A stretch of 64,000 nucleotides of DNA from Rhodococcus sovatensis. Lineage in GTDB: Bacteria > Actinomycetota > Actinomycetes > Mycobacteriales > Mycobacteriaceae. Made by a program: the position numbers and the translations under genes. Each line of letters opens with the position of its first letter. Position 1 is the first letter of the stretch. The notes beneath the pieces were generated by a model. That model saw nothing but the letters and a program-made list of their open reading frames with translations. It made no database searches and had not been told where the DNA came from. Location of the stretch: contig NZ_CP147846.1 of the NCBI RefSeq assembly GCF_037327425.1, positions 4,092,001 to 4,156,000 of the forward strand. Direction: 5' to 3'. This document shows, one piece after another, positions 35,001 through 43,545 of the stretch.

Positions 35001-35519
35001 TCAGACGGGGCAGGGAGGCCCGCGAGTACCTGACCCCGAGCACACCAGCAGTCGGAGAACAACTTTCGGTCGGTAGTCCGTCTGAATCGCACGCTCGGTG
35101 TCCGACACCGGCAGTACGACACCGAGGACAGGAAGAATCCGTCGCAGTACGGACAGTGCATGGCCGTAGCCGACAACGGCGCCGCGGATGAGTATTGCGC
35201 ACAGCACCGTCGCGCACGCGTGCGCCGCCAGCATGGAGGGCGTGAGGTTCGTGTCGTGGTGGTGTTCGCTCGCGATGGTGAGAATCGCGTGCCCGAGAAC
35301 CTGACCCAGGGCGAGAACGAACACGGTGGGGACTCGGTCACCCAGAATCGTCACGGCGCCGCCGACAGCCGCACTGACGACCACCAGCAGCACGATCGCC
35401 GATTCGCTCGGCATCATGACACCGCCGCCGATACCGTGCGCAGCGATACTCAACGCGCCGGACGCAGCACCGACGAAGGCGCCACGTATCCGTGCGCGAG
35501 CGTCGGGCCCGGTAGTCAT
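35001..35519 (-). CDS. membrane protein, first gene of the copper-type operon
   Basis: A 172-residue protein with about four to five hydrophobic segments. The segment EHHHDTNLTPSMLAAHACAT between two helices is a possible metal-binding site (three His in a row plus His and Cys). No family recognised with certainty. It precedes the PepSY, PCu(A)C and DyP genes on the same strand, separated from them by 144 nt that contain a 44-bp hairpin repeat, which could attenuate readthrough. Confidence 0.72.
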   Translation of the reverse strand: MTTGPDARARIRGAFVGAASGALSIAAHGIGGGVMMPSESAIVLLVVVSAAVGGAVTILGDRVPTVFVLALGQVLGHAILTIASEHHHDTNLTPSMLAAHACATVLCAILIRGAVVGYGHALSVLRRILPVLGVVLPVSDTERAIQTDYRPKVVLRLLVCSGSGTRGPPCPV

Positions 35520-35548
35520 GCAGATACCTTAGACGACTACTACAGGAG

Positions 35549-36241
35549 CTAGTAGCGAGCTGCGGCTTCGAGGCCGCGCAGCCGGTCCGACGGTGAGCGA
35601 CGCGGACAACTCGTGCACTTGTCCGCCCCTTCCGTGAGGTACAACAGACAGCACGAGCAGCGACGCGTGAATCTTCGGCCGCCGACGTCGACGAAACGAG
35701 GAGCCGGAAGGGGCGCAGTCATTCGTTCGACCAGCTGTTCGGCAAACGCACTGCCGAGCGATCGGTCACCCAAGGCAGCCCCGACGTCCAGACTTCGGTT
35801 CGCAATCGAATCCCCTCCAATGGCCCACAGCGCGCGCGAGCGAGCTCCCGATGCAGCCGACAGCGCGCCGATGATGCCGGTGAACGCCGAGTTCAATTTC
35901 TCCGGCATCAGCTCCGCATCGATCGTCCGATCCGTCATCACACCGCCGAGGTAGCCGTTCGAGCGCAGGAAGCATCGAGCGCCCTCGAGGGACGGGTCGG
36001 CCGCCTCCCCGGTGACCATGACGGTCGCGACGGCCACGAACGCCAACGTCGAACTGGCCGAGTACCACCACAGCGTTCCGTTCACGCGCGCATCGGCACA
36101 GTTCCAGCGTCTCCCCGTCTCGACAACTCGCGCTCGCATCCAGTCGGGATCGAGCATCGACGACGATGGGAGGTCGAACGGCCCCTGCAGATACTCCTCC
36201 AGACCCGGCACCCTCTTCGCTGCCTCCGCGTAGATCGTCAT
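35549..36241 (-). CDS. FhuF-like [2Fe-2S] ferric/corrinoid reductase
   Basis: A 230-residue protein ending in the FhuF iron-sulfur motif C-C-x10-C-x2-C (RRCSCCLLYLTEGADKCTSC). FhuF-type proteins reduce ferric siderophores in the cytoplasm. Here the gene is the last of an ABC-transporter operon led by a cobalamin riboswitch, so its substrate may instead be an imported cobalamin. Start ATG 36241 overlaps the ATPase stop by 4 nt; the frame is open far upstream but that part is the ATPase gene in another frame. Confidence 0.85.
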   Translation of the reverse strand: MTIYAEAAKRVPGLEEYLQGPFDLPSSSMLDPDWMRARVVETGRRWNCADARVNGTLWWYSASSTLAFVAVATVMVTGEAADPSLEGARCFLRSNGYLGGVMTDRTIDAELMPEKLNSAFTGIIGALSAASGARSRALWAIGGDSIANRSLDVGAALGDRSLGSAFAEQLVERMTAPLPAPRFVDVGGRRFTRRCSCCLLYLTEGADKCTSCPRRSPSDRLRGLEAAARY

Positions 36242-37005
36242 GCCAGCCCGTGAATATCTATGACGGGACGCGGATGCGAGCGCACGCTCGCACGGATTCC
36301 GAACACGTCTGCAAGCAGCCGATCGGTGAGGATCCGGGTGGTCTCCCCGGAGGCGACGACGCGGCCGGCGTCGAGCACGGCCAGCGACGTGCAGTACTCG
36401 ACGGCCAGACGCAGATCGTGCACGGTGACGATGATGGCGAGCCCGTCCGCGGCCAGATCCCGGACGGCGTTCATCACGACGAGCTGATGCCGCAGGTCCA
36501 GATGGTTCGTCGGTTCGTCGAGCAGCAGGATCCGAGGTTGCTGGGCCAGCGCCCGAGCGATGGAGACGCGCTGGCGCTCGCCGCCCGACAACGAACCGAC
36601 GTCGCGGTCGGCGAGATCCGTCAAGTCGACCCGGTTCAACGCGTCCGTCACGAGGTCGTCGTCGGTCGCACTCCCCGAGGAGAACCAACCACGGTGCGGT
36701 ACCCGGCCGAGCGCAACGGATTCTCGAACCGTCAGTCCCACCGACGCTTCGGGCTCCTGAGTCCCGACGCCCACCGTCCGCGCAAGTTCCGATCGGGCGA
36801 TGGAGTGGGCATCGCTACCGTCGACGAACACAGTGCCCGCTGTCGGCGTCAGCGCGCGGTAGCAGCATCGTAGCGCCGTGGTCTTGCCCGAACCATTGGG
36901 TCCGACGAGCCCCAGTATTTCTCCTGGCTGCACGTTGAAGTTTATGCCGTGCAGCACTTCTCGACTACCGAGGCGCGCTTTCACGTCGAGCACCGAGAGC
37001 GTCAT
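36238..37005 (-). CDS. ABC transporter ATPase, BtuD/FecE type
   Basis: A 255-residue ATPase: Walker A GPNGSGKTT, signature LSGGERQR, Walker B ILLLDEPTNHLD and the switch histidine in TVHDLRL. It belongs to the siderophore/vitamin B12 subfamily. ATG 37005 overlaps the permease stop by 4 nt. Part of the riboswitch-controlled operon binding protein-permease-ATPase-FhuF-like reductase. Confidence 0.94.
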   Translation of the reverse strand: MTLSVLDVKARLGSREVLHGINFNVQPGEILGLVGPNGSGKTTALRCCYRALTPTAGTVFVDGSDAHSIARSELARTVGVGTQEPEASVGLTVRESVALGRVPHRGWFSSGSATDDDLVTDALNRVDLTDLADRDVGSLSGGERQRVSIARALAQQPRILLLDEPTNHLDLRHQLVVMNAVRDLAADGLAIIVTVHDLRLAVEYCTSLAVLDAGRVVASGETTRILTDRLLADVFGIRASVRSHPRPVIDIHGLA

Positions 37006-38090
37006 CGCCCAACCTTCCCGTATTGCCGGTAGAGCATGAAGACGAAGATCGGTGCACCGACGAGCGCCGTGACGACACCGACCGGCACCTCGGTACTGCG
37101 CGCGATCGACCGGGCGAGGGTGTCGGCGCCGACCAGCGCGATCGCCCCGAGCAGCGCGGCGACCGGCAGTAATCTCAGTGCCCTGGTACCGACAATGTAC
37201 CCCGCCAGATGCGGAACGAGCAGTCCGACGAATCCTATTCCGCCACCGACGGATACAGCAGCGCCCGCCAGCATCGAGACTGCGAGAAGCTGGATCACAC
37301 GGAAGCGTCGCACATTCAGCCCGAGTGCTGCGGCACCGTCGTCGCCGGTCTTGAGAAGGTCCAATCTCGGCGCTCCGATCAGCAAGGCCGTTCCGATCAC
37401 CAGCAACGCCACCGTAGGAAACGTCAGTGTCGACCATCGCGCATCCCCGAATCCACCAGCGAGCCAGTGCAACACGCCGCTCAACGTGTGCTCGTCCGCG
37501 AACACCAGAAGCGTGAAGGTGATCAGCGCCGAGAACACGCTTCCCAGCGCGACGCCGACCAGAACGATCGCCGTCGACTGCGGGTATCGACCGCCGATGA
37601 GCAACGCCAGGAACAGCGGAATCATCGCCCCGATGAACGCCGCAGTCGGGATCGTGAAGGCGCCGAGCGTCCCGGCGCCGATTCCGAGTGTCATCACCAG
37701 GACGACGCCGAAGCCCGCGCCCGAGGACACTCCGAGCAGGTACGGGTCGGCCAGCGGATTGCGGGTCACTGCCTGCGCGACGCCACCGGCGATTGCCAAG
37801 GACGCGCCGACGACGGCGGCGGTCAACGTCCGCGGCAGTCGAGATTCGACGACGATCACTGCGCGCGCCTCGGTCCACCACGATTCGAAGGCCCCCGGCA
37901 TGAGGCGATGCACGACGATCGCCCACACGTCGCCGATAGGGATGCGCACGGACCCGAAGGACACCGCCGCGGCGATCGCGACCAGCAACACGGCGGTCAG
38001 CACCACCACGATCATCCCGAACCCCACTCGCGAACGCCGTCGCACCTGGGGTTTCGCCGGTGCGGTTCTGGTCGGTGCCAGGGTCGACAT
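37002..38090 (-). CDS. ABC transporter permease, FecCD/BtuC type
   Basis: A 362-residue permease with about nine to ten membrane helices. Family motifs: ESRLPRTLTAAVVGASLAIAG in the first third, NPLADPYLLGVSSGAGFG, and GGGIGFVGLLVPHLA, the loop that contacts the ATPase. One permease gene, so it acts as a homodimer like BtuC. Overlaps its neighbours by 1 and 4 nt. Cobalamin or cobinamide is the likely substrate because of the upstream riboswitch. Confidence 0.94.
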   Translation of the reverse strand: MSTLAPTRTAPAKPQVRRRSRVGFGMIVVVLTAVLLVAIAAAVSFGSVRIPIGDVWAIVVHRLMPGAFESWWTEARAVIVVESRLPRTLTAAVVGASLAIAGGVAQAVTRNPLADPYLLGVSSGAGFGVVLVMTLGIGAGTLGAFTIPTAAFIGAMIPLFLALLIGGRYPQSTAIVLVGVALGSVFSALITFTLLVFADEHTLSGVLHWLAGGFGDARWSTLTFPTVALLVIGTALLIGAPRLDLLKTGDDGAAALGLNVRRFRVIQLLAVSMLAGAAVSVGGGIGFVGLLVPHLAGYIVGTRALRLLPVAALLGAIALVGADTLARSIARSTEVPVGVVTALVGAPIFVFMLYRQYGKVGR

Positions 38091-39079
38091 CAGGACTGGA
38101 ACCGATCCGGATGAAGGCTGCGAGCGATGGTCTCGACGCTCGTCACCAACCGTGGGCTTTCGAAGAAGTCATCGAGCGGAACGACGATGAAGTTGTTCTG
38201 TCGCACAGCAGGAGTCGTCGCTGCGATGGGCTGGTTCTTCAGAAAGTCGATCTTCTCTTGTGCGGACGTATCGCCGTAGTCGAGAACGACGATGGCCTGA
38301 GGTGAGCGTTCACCGACGATCTCCCACGTCGTATCCAGGTACGGCCGTTCACCTTCGGGGAAGATGTTGGCCGCGCCTGCGTGATCGGCGATCAGCTGCC
38401 CGACGCCGACACCGCCGATCGTCATCGGTACGTCTTGACCGGAGTCGTAGAAGAAGGTCGGGGTCGGAGTGACCCTGACCAGCTCGCCGGCGACCGCGTC
38501 CAAGCCGTCGATGACCCCCTCAGTAAGCGTGTCCGCGGCCTCCTGGACTCCGAGGACGTCGCCGAGCTGGGAGAAGTCGTTCTCGAGCATCCCGATGTCC
38601 GGGAATCCGGAACCGCAGTACTCCGAGAACAGGAACGTCGGTATTCCCAGCTCGGCGAACGTCTGCCGCGATCGCCCTTCCTTGTCGTCGAACGCGCTGC
38701 GCATACCGCCGACCACGAGGTCCGGTTCGAGATCGAGAATCTGCTCCTTGGTGGGGTACTCGTCGGCAAGTCCTTCGATCTTCGCGAAAGCCTCGGCGGT
38801 CTCGGCCGTGGGCGTGGCGTTGCGGTAGCCCATCCCGACGATCCGATCCGCGACGCCCATCTGGATGAGGACTTCGGTGACGTGGTCGTTCATCGAAACG
38901 ATGCGTCGAGGTGGTGCGTCGAACTCTGCTGTGACGTCGCAGTTGGTGATCGACACGGGTTCCGCGAACTGGGACACCGGGGGCGCTGCGTCGGCTGTGT
39001 CGCCGCGGGAACAGCCCGCAAGGACGAGAGCGGTTCCGATCGCCACAGCGCAGACGACGGAGAGGGTGGAGCGTGACAT
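38090..39079 (-). CDS. ABC substrate-binding lipoprotein, probable corrinoid binder (BtuF-like)
   Basis: A 329-residue lipoprotein (lipobox LVLAGCS) of the class III binding-protein fold used for siderophores and B12: PPRRIVSMNDHVTEVLIQMG at the start of the fold and LDLEPDLVVGGM in the middle. First gene after a cobalamin riboswitch, with GTGAGG 5 nt before its ATG. The aptamer makes a corrinoid the best guess; sequence alone cannot separate B12 from siderophores. Confidence 0.9.
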   Translation of the reverse strand: MSRSTLSVVCAVAIGTALVLAGCSRGDTADAAPPVSQFAEPVSITNCDVTAEFDAPPRRIVSMNDHVTEVLIQMGVADRIVGMGYRNATPTAETAEAFAKIEGLADEYPTKEQILDLEPDLVVGGMRSAFDDKEGRSRQTFAELGIPTFLFSEYCGSGFPDIGMLENDFSQLGDVLGVQEAADTLTEGVIDGLDAVAGELVRVTPTPTFFYDSGQDVPMTIGGVGVGQLIADHAGAANIFPEGERPYLDTTWEIVGERSPQAIVVLDYGDTSAQEKIDFLKNQPIAATTPAVRQNNFIVVPLDDFFESPRLVTSVETIARSLHPDRFQS

Positions 39080-39184
39080 GAGTACCTCACTTGGAGCTCA
39101 GAGCCACGAAATGAGAGTCGTGTGCGCAGCAGAAAACGGCCACGCGCTGGACTGCCGATTCGTAGACCACGACGAATAGGTGTC

Positions 39185-39303
39185 GCACACACAGCCGCTG
39201 GGTAATCGGGCTCGCCGGCTCCGCCTAAGAGTCGGCCCACCGTTGCGGGTCAGCGCCGGATTTCGACCGGCTTCCCCCTGCGACTGGCTAGCTTGGTGCT
39301 TCG
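39185..39303 (-). promoter_or_regulatory. cobalamin riboswitch
   Basis: Minus strand leader with the invariant core in order: GGGGGAAGCCGG, AAATCCGGCGCTGACCCGC, CAACGGTGGG and the B12-box-like GAGCCCGATTACCCAGCG (rc of about 39195-39212). Adenosylcobalamin binding normally shuts down downstream transport genes. About 105 nt separate it from the binding-protein start, room for an expression platform. It begins about 25 nt after the end of the upstream FUSC gene. Confidence 0.93.
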
Positions 39304-39326
39304 CTCAGCAGTATGCACTGAGGAAC

Positions 39327-41393
39327 TCAGGCCCGTGTGAGCGCCTCCCCCATCGTGCGATTCAAAGTGCCGAGCGATCGGACCGCACTGCGGACCGGAC
39401 CTGGCGTCGTAGCCGAGGTCAGCATGACGTCGGAGGCGGACGTATCGGTGAGCTTCTCCGGCGGCTCGACGTGCTCGCCTGCGAGGGCCCGTTTGACCTC
39501 TACGATGGTCGCCTTGGTGACGTCGGCGGCTTCCCGAAGCGCCTGCGAGGTCTCCTCGGACGGCCTGCTCGACGGTTCGCCCCGGGAGGCGCCGACGCCG
39601 GCGCGGGCGAGCGCGTGCGACGACCGATTGCTGACGGTCATGATCCGCATCAACCGCTTGACTCCTCGGCGTGTCCGCGTCGTCGGACCCATCTCCAGCG
39701 GCTTGCCCGCAGTGACAACGTCTTTGAGCGCGTTGTCGAGCTTGCGCATGTCGGCCACCAGGTCGGTCCGCGTACCCGGTTCGACGACCGATCCGATACT
39801 GGTGTCGATGATGTCGATCATGAGGTCGAGATAGTCGTCGATCTTGTCGACCATCGTCGTTCTGGTTCCCGTGGAGAAGATGAAGTACGCCGAGGCGATT
39901 CCGACGAGCCCACCCGCTGCCGTTTCGTAGATCCGCAGTTCGAGAACCTCGATGCTGAAGGTGCCGAGCAGTCCGTACAGCATGGCGAGCATGACGGTGA
40001 TGAAGAACGACAACAACGCATACGCGACCGTGACGAGGTAGAACGCGAAGAACACGCAGACCACGAGCAGAAGAAGTTGCAGCGGCTGATTGTTTCCGAC
40101 CAACGCCGCCAGCAGAACTCCCGCAACTACTCCCGCGATGGTCCCTACGACGCGATGGCCCGCACGCGAGAGGATTTCACCTCGCGTCGATGCACCGGTG
40201 AACACAAGGAAAGCCGTCAACACCGCCCAGTACCACCGGTCGGGCGAGATGATCTCACCGAGAACCGTTGCAGCGCTGGTTGCGACTGCGACTTGGATCG
40301 CAGCCTTCGTACTCGGATTCAACCCGGTCGGTTCGTCGTCGACCTTCTCGGGCTTCTCCTGAGGTACGGGCGCAGACTTCAGCGCATTGCTGGTGATGCG
40401 ATGAATAGCGATGTGTGCCTGTACTGCTCGCATCGCGACCGCAGTTGCGATGCCGGCCTGAGTGGATGGATCCGCCCTGTCGGCCGCGGCAGCGGCGAGG
40501 CGTCGGGCAGCCCGCAATTGGTCTTCGGACGGATTGTTCTGCAGACAGGAACCGAGTGCTGTCGTGGCCTGCCCCAGCGAATCCGGCCACGGGTCCTTCG
40601 GGTCGAGTGCCCACAGCGCACTGACGAGTTGTTCGGTGGCGATCTGCGCGTCGAAGATGCGAACGGACAGATCGTCGTTCGTGACGCTGAGTAGTTGAGC
40701 TGCATCGTTGCGGTCGAGCCAGTCGTCGATCATCAGGGCCGTGCTGCCGAGTTTGTCGAGTCTCTTGCGCAACAGGTCCAGATTCCGATCACCCCTGTTC
40801 GACGCCACCTCGAGCACGTCGATCGACGCGGCTCGCAACGCCCGGACCAGACGCTTCACTTCGAGCCCCGGTCGATCGGGAAGAATCACCGTGCGCACCA
40901 GAATCGACAACGCGACCCCACACACGATCGACACGGCAAGCATCGGAATCTGTCCCGGCTCGGCGCGGAGAAACAGCGCGAAGAAGTAACAGATGAACGC
41001 GACCATGCCGAGCGCGGTGCCGCGTGGGCCGTAGCGCCGCACCCACACGGCAGCGAAGAGGACGACGATGAATCCGACGTCGGCCACCTTCCCGAACTGT
41101 GACAGTACCGCCGACAACGACACGGCCGCGATGGCCGGGAAGACCAGGAGCATCGACGTGATCACGCGGCTGCGCTGGTCCTTGTCCTTGACCGCCGCCG
41201 AGGCTTGCATCGCGACGACCGTTCCCAGCAACGCGATGGTCAGCGGTTGGCCGACGAGATGTGCGCCGGGCAGCAGGACAGCCATTGCGAGTACGACGGT
41301 GATCGTGGTGGTGGATGCAGATCGAAGTCGCAGCCGACCGGGGTCGGACACCGCGAAGAAGCGGAGCGTCTCCTGAACGAACCGAGCAGCCAT
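39327..41393 (-). CDS. FUSC/aromatic acid exporter family membrane protein
   Basis: A 688-residue protein with the duplicated FUSC plan: two blocks of about five to six membrane helices (residues 25-165 and 365-510), each followed by a long helical cytoplasmic part (LEVKRLVRALRAASIDVLEV; DYLDLMIDIIDTSIGSVV). Related proteins export aromatic acids such as p-hydroxybenzoate. No periplasmic partner or regulator nearby. The C-terminal 150 residues are hydrophilic and unassigned. Confidence 0.9.
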   Translation of the reverse strand: MAARFVQETLRFFAVSDPGRLRLRSASTTTITVVLAMAVLLPGAHLVGQPLTIALLGTVVAMQASAAVKDKDQRSRVITSMLLVFPAIAAVSLSAVLSQFGKVADVGFIVVLFAAVWVRRYGPRGTALGMVAFICYFFALFLRAEPGQIPMLAVSIVCGVALSILVRTVILPDRPGLEVKRLVRALRAASIDVLEVASNRGDRNLDLLRKRLDKLGSTALMIDDWLDRNDAAQLLSVTNDDLSVRIFDAQIATEQLVSALWALDPKDPWPDSLGQATTALGSCLQNNPSEDQLRAARRLAAAAADRADPSTQAGIATAVAMRAVQAHIAIHRITSNALKSAPVPQEKPEKVDDEPTGLNPSTKAAIQVAVATSAATVLGEIISPDRWYWAVLTAFLVFTGASTRGEILSRAGHRVVGTIAGVVAGVLLAALVGNNQPLQLLLLVVCVFFAFYLVTVAYALLSFFITVMLAMLYGLLGTFSIEVLELRIYETAAGGLVGIASAYFIFSTGTRTTMVDKIDDYLDLMIDIIDTSIGSVVEPGTRTDLVADMRKLDNALKDVVTAGKPLEMGPTTRTRRGVKRLMRIMTVSNRSSHALARAGVGASRGEPSSRPSEETSQALREAADVTKATIVEVKRALAGEHVEPPEKLTDTSASDVMLTSATTPGPVRSAVRSLGTLNRTMGEALTRA

Positions 41394-41430
41394 CGCTCGA
41401 GCTTATGCGGCAAGAGTGATGTTCGAGCAG

Positions 41431-42732
41431 TCACTTCAGGCGCAACCGCACGATCGCCGGGGCCGTGGAATGCGGAAGCAACCTACTCATGTCGGCGGGA
41501 AGCTGGAGGTCGATGTTCGCCGAGTCGTCGAACCGATACGGCTGGGTCTGGACTATCCCTGACAGGTGCTTGCGCAACCTCGACATCTCCGCGCGAACGG
41601 TGATCGCCCGCCCGTCGTCACCGAACAGATCTGCCGCCATCTGCGCTGCACTGCGACCTTCTCTGTTGACGGCGAGCAGACACAGGATTTCCGCGTGTCT
41701 AGGTGTGGGTTCGTGCGTCCACTCACCGACCTCGCTGCGAATCTGCACGCGAGTCTGCTGCGGATGCCGAAGATCAATGGAGACCGTGGTGGCGTTGCCT
41801 GTTTCCGAGGGCGTTCCGTCCTCACCCGTGCCCGTGGGACGGACCAACCATCCACCGGGGAGCGGCTCGAAATCACACACGCCTAGAGCAGGCATCCAGA
41901 AGCGGCCAGTGGCAAGGTCTTCCGGTAGCAAGACCCGGTTGCGAAGCGCTACCGACTCGACTGCGGCGACCCACCCGTTGGAGTCCACGGCGAGCGCTGG
42001 AGACTGCAACCTCGCGAGCATCGGGGCAGCGACGGACCTCAGCCGATCGAGATTCTGCCGATGGTGCTCCCGCAGTTGAGATTCCGCCAACCGTGCGATG
42101 GCGTCGACCAAAGCCAGCGTCGTCGGGTGCACGGTGCTCGCCGGACCGCTGACGTCCACTGCCCCGATCACATGTCCGGTTCGCGGATCCTTGATCGGAG
42201 CTCCAGCGCAGGTCCATGGATGATGGCTGCGCACATAGTGTTCGGCCGAGAAGATCTGCACCGCACGCCTCGATACCAGGGCGGTACCGATCGCGTTGGT
42301 ACCGACCGAATCCTCCGCCCAGCTTGCTCCCTCGACGAAGCCGAGCCCATCCGCGCGGTCCAGCACCGCCGTCGAGCCGCTACGCCACAGCACCCGTCCG
42401 CGCCGGTCGGCGACCACCAGAATGTTGTCGCCGTCCTGCACCACGGACTCGAGACCGCGGGCGAGGTCGTCGAGAATGTCGAACAACCCCGATTCCCGAC
42501 GGCTTAGCTCGAGATCCGACACGTCGATCTGCTGATAGGCGACGCTGCGCTGCTCGGGGTCGATACCGAGGGTCTGCAACCGCCGCCACGACTCCCCGAC
42601 AAGATCCCGTGGACGGGCAGGCGCCTTGTCTCCTGCCATGGTCGCGTCGTAGACCGCAGTGAGGATCTGCGCATAGCGGCGCGGGTCTTCACCAGCGGCC
42701 AGCGCAGGTTCGGGACCCGTCGACTGTGTCAT
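41431..42732 (-). CDS. GAF-domain transcriptional regulator, AcoR-like sensor without AAA+ domain
   Basis: A 433-residue protein. N-terminal GAF region like AcoR (SWRRLQTLGIDPEQR, GRVLWRSGSTAVLDRADG, SWAEDSVGTNAIGTAL, EHYVRSHHPWTCAGAPI), then a C-terminal winged-helix-like region (TPRHAEILCLLAVNREGRSA then AITVRAEMSRLRKHL). It lacks the ATPase domain of true AcoR proteins. It lies 45 nt after the acetoin/butanediol dehydrogenase genes on the same strand, so it probably senses a substrate of that pathway and forms part of the operon. Confidence 0.88.
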   Translation of the reverse strand: MTQSTGPEPALAAGEDPRRYAQILTAVYDATMAGDKAPARPRDLVGESWRRLQTLGIDPEQRSVAYQQIDVSDLELSRRESGLFDILDDLARGLESVVQDGDNILVVADRRGRVLWRSGSTAVLDRADGLGFVEGASWAEDSVGTNAIGTALVSRRAVQIFSAEHYVRSHHPWTCAGAPIKDPRTGHVIGAVDVSGPASTVHPTTLALVDAIARLAESQLREHHRQNLDRLRSVAAPMLARLQSPALAVDSNGWVAAVESVALRNRVLLPEDLATGRFWMPALGVCDFEPLPGGWLVRPTGTGEDGTPSETGNATTVSIDLRHPQQTRVQIRSEVGEWTHEPTPRHAEILCLLAVNREGRSAAQMAADLFGDDGRAITVRAEMSRLRKHLSGIVQTQPYRFDDSANIDLQLPADMSRLLPHSTAPAIVRLRLK

Positions 42733-42777
42733 CACAGACAAGTGTGCTCCAGATCACTTCGTATATGCAAAGGCGGA

Positions 42778-43545
42778 TCAGCGGAAGACCAGGCCACCGT
42801 CGATCAGGCCCGCCTGACCAGTCATGTAGTCCGAATCCGGCCCGGACAGGTACGACACGAACGCCGCCACATCCTCCGGCGTCTGCGCCCGGCCGAGCGC
42901 AATGCCGCCCACGAATCTGTCGTACGTCTCGCCCTCCGCCGCACCGGTCAGCTCGGCGAACCGCTTGTCGATGGTCACCCACATATCGGTGCCCACGACT
43001 CCCGGGCAGTACGCGTTCACGGTGATGCCGTGCGCCGCGTACTCCTTGGCGGCAGCCTGCGTCAATGCCCGAACGGCGAACTTCGTCGCGCTGTATACGC
43101 CGAGCATCGCGAAACCGTCGTGCCCCGCGATCGACGAGGCGTTGATGATCTTCCCCTTCTGGCCGAGCGTCTTGAATTTCGCTGCGGCAGCCTGGATTCC
43201 CCACAGCACACCATCGACGTTCACGGCCCAGATCTTTCGCACATCGTCAGGGCGGACGTCGTCGATGGGAGCGACCTGCGCGATACCGGCGTTGTTGATC
43301 ATGACGTCGAAGCCGCCGAGGGCCTCGTGCGCATGATCGACGGCCGCGAAGACTGCATCACGGTCACTGACGTCGGCGACGAATGTGGTTGCTGTGCTGC
43401 CGATCTCGCGGACTTCCGCAGCCACGTTCTCGATCTTCTCGGGCGCCAGGTCGACGAGTGCGATGTCATGCCCGTCGGCGGCCAGTCTCAGCGCGATACC
43501 GCGGCCTATCCCCTGACCTCCACCGGTGACGAGTACGACACTCAT
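42778..43545 (-). CDS. short-chain dehydrogenase, acetoin/diacetyl reductase type
   Basis: A 255-residue SDR. NAD-binding TGGGQGIGRG, NNAG in INNAGIAQVAPI, catalytic Ser in NASSIAG and YSATK. The pattern, including GVLWGIQAAAAKFKTLG and CPGVVGTDMW, matches meso-2,3-butanediol dehydrogenase/acetoin reductase. Overlaps the medium-chain dehydrogenase gene by 4 nt; together they would interconvert butanediol, acetoin and diacetyl. Confidence 0.92.
   Translation of the reverse strand: MSVVLVTGGGQGIGRGIALRLAADGHDIALVDLAPEKIENVAAEVREIGSTATTFVADVSDRDAVFAAVDHAHEALGGFDVMINNAGIAQVAPIDDVRPDDVRKIWAVNVDGVLWGIQAAAAKFKTLGQKGKIINASSIAGHDGFAMLGVYSATKFAVRALTQAAAKEYAAHGITVNAYCPGVVGTDMWVTIDKRFAELTGAAEGETYDRFVGGIALGRAQTPEDVAAFVSYLSGPDSDYMTGQAGLIDGGLVFR

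Noticed and set aside
37006..37926. Minus-strand extension of the ABC ATPase frame
   Set aside because: It overlaps the FecCD permease gene in another frame and is Arg-rich nonsense; the ATPase starts at the ATG overlapping the permease stop.
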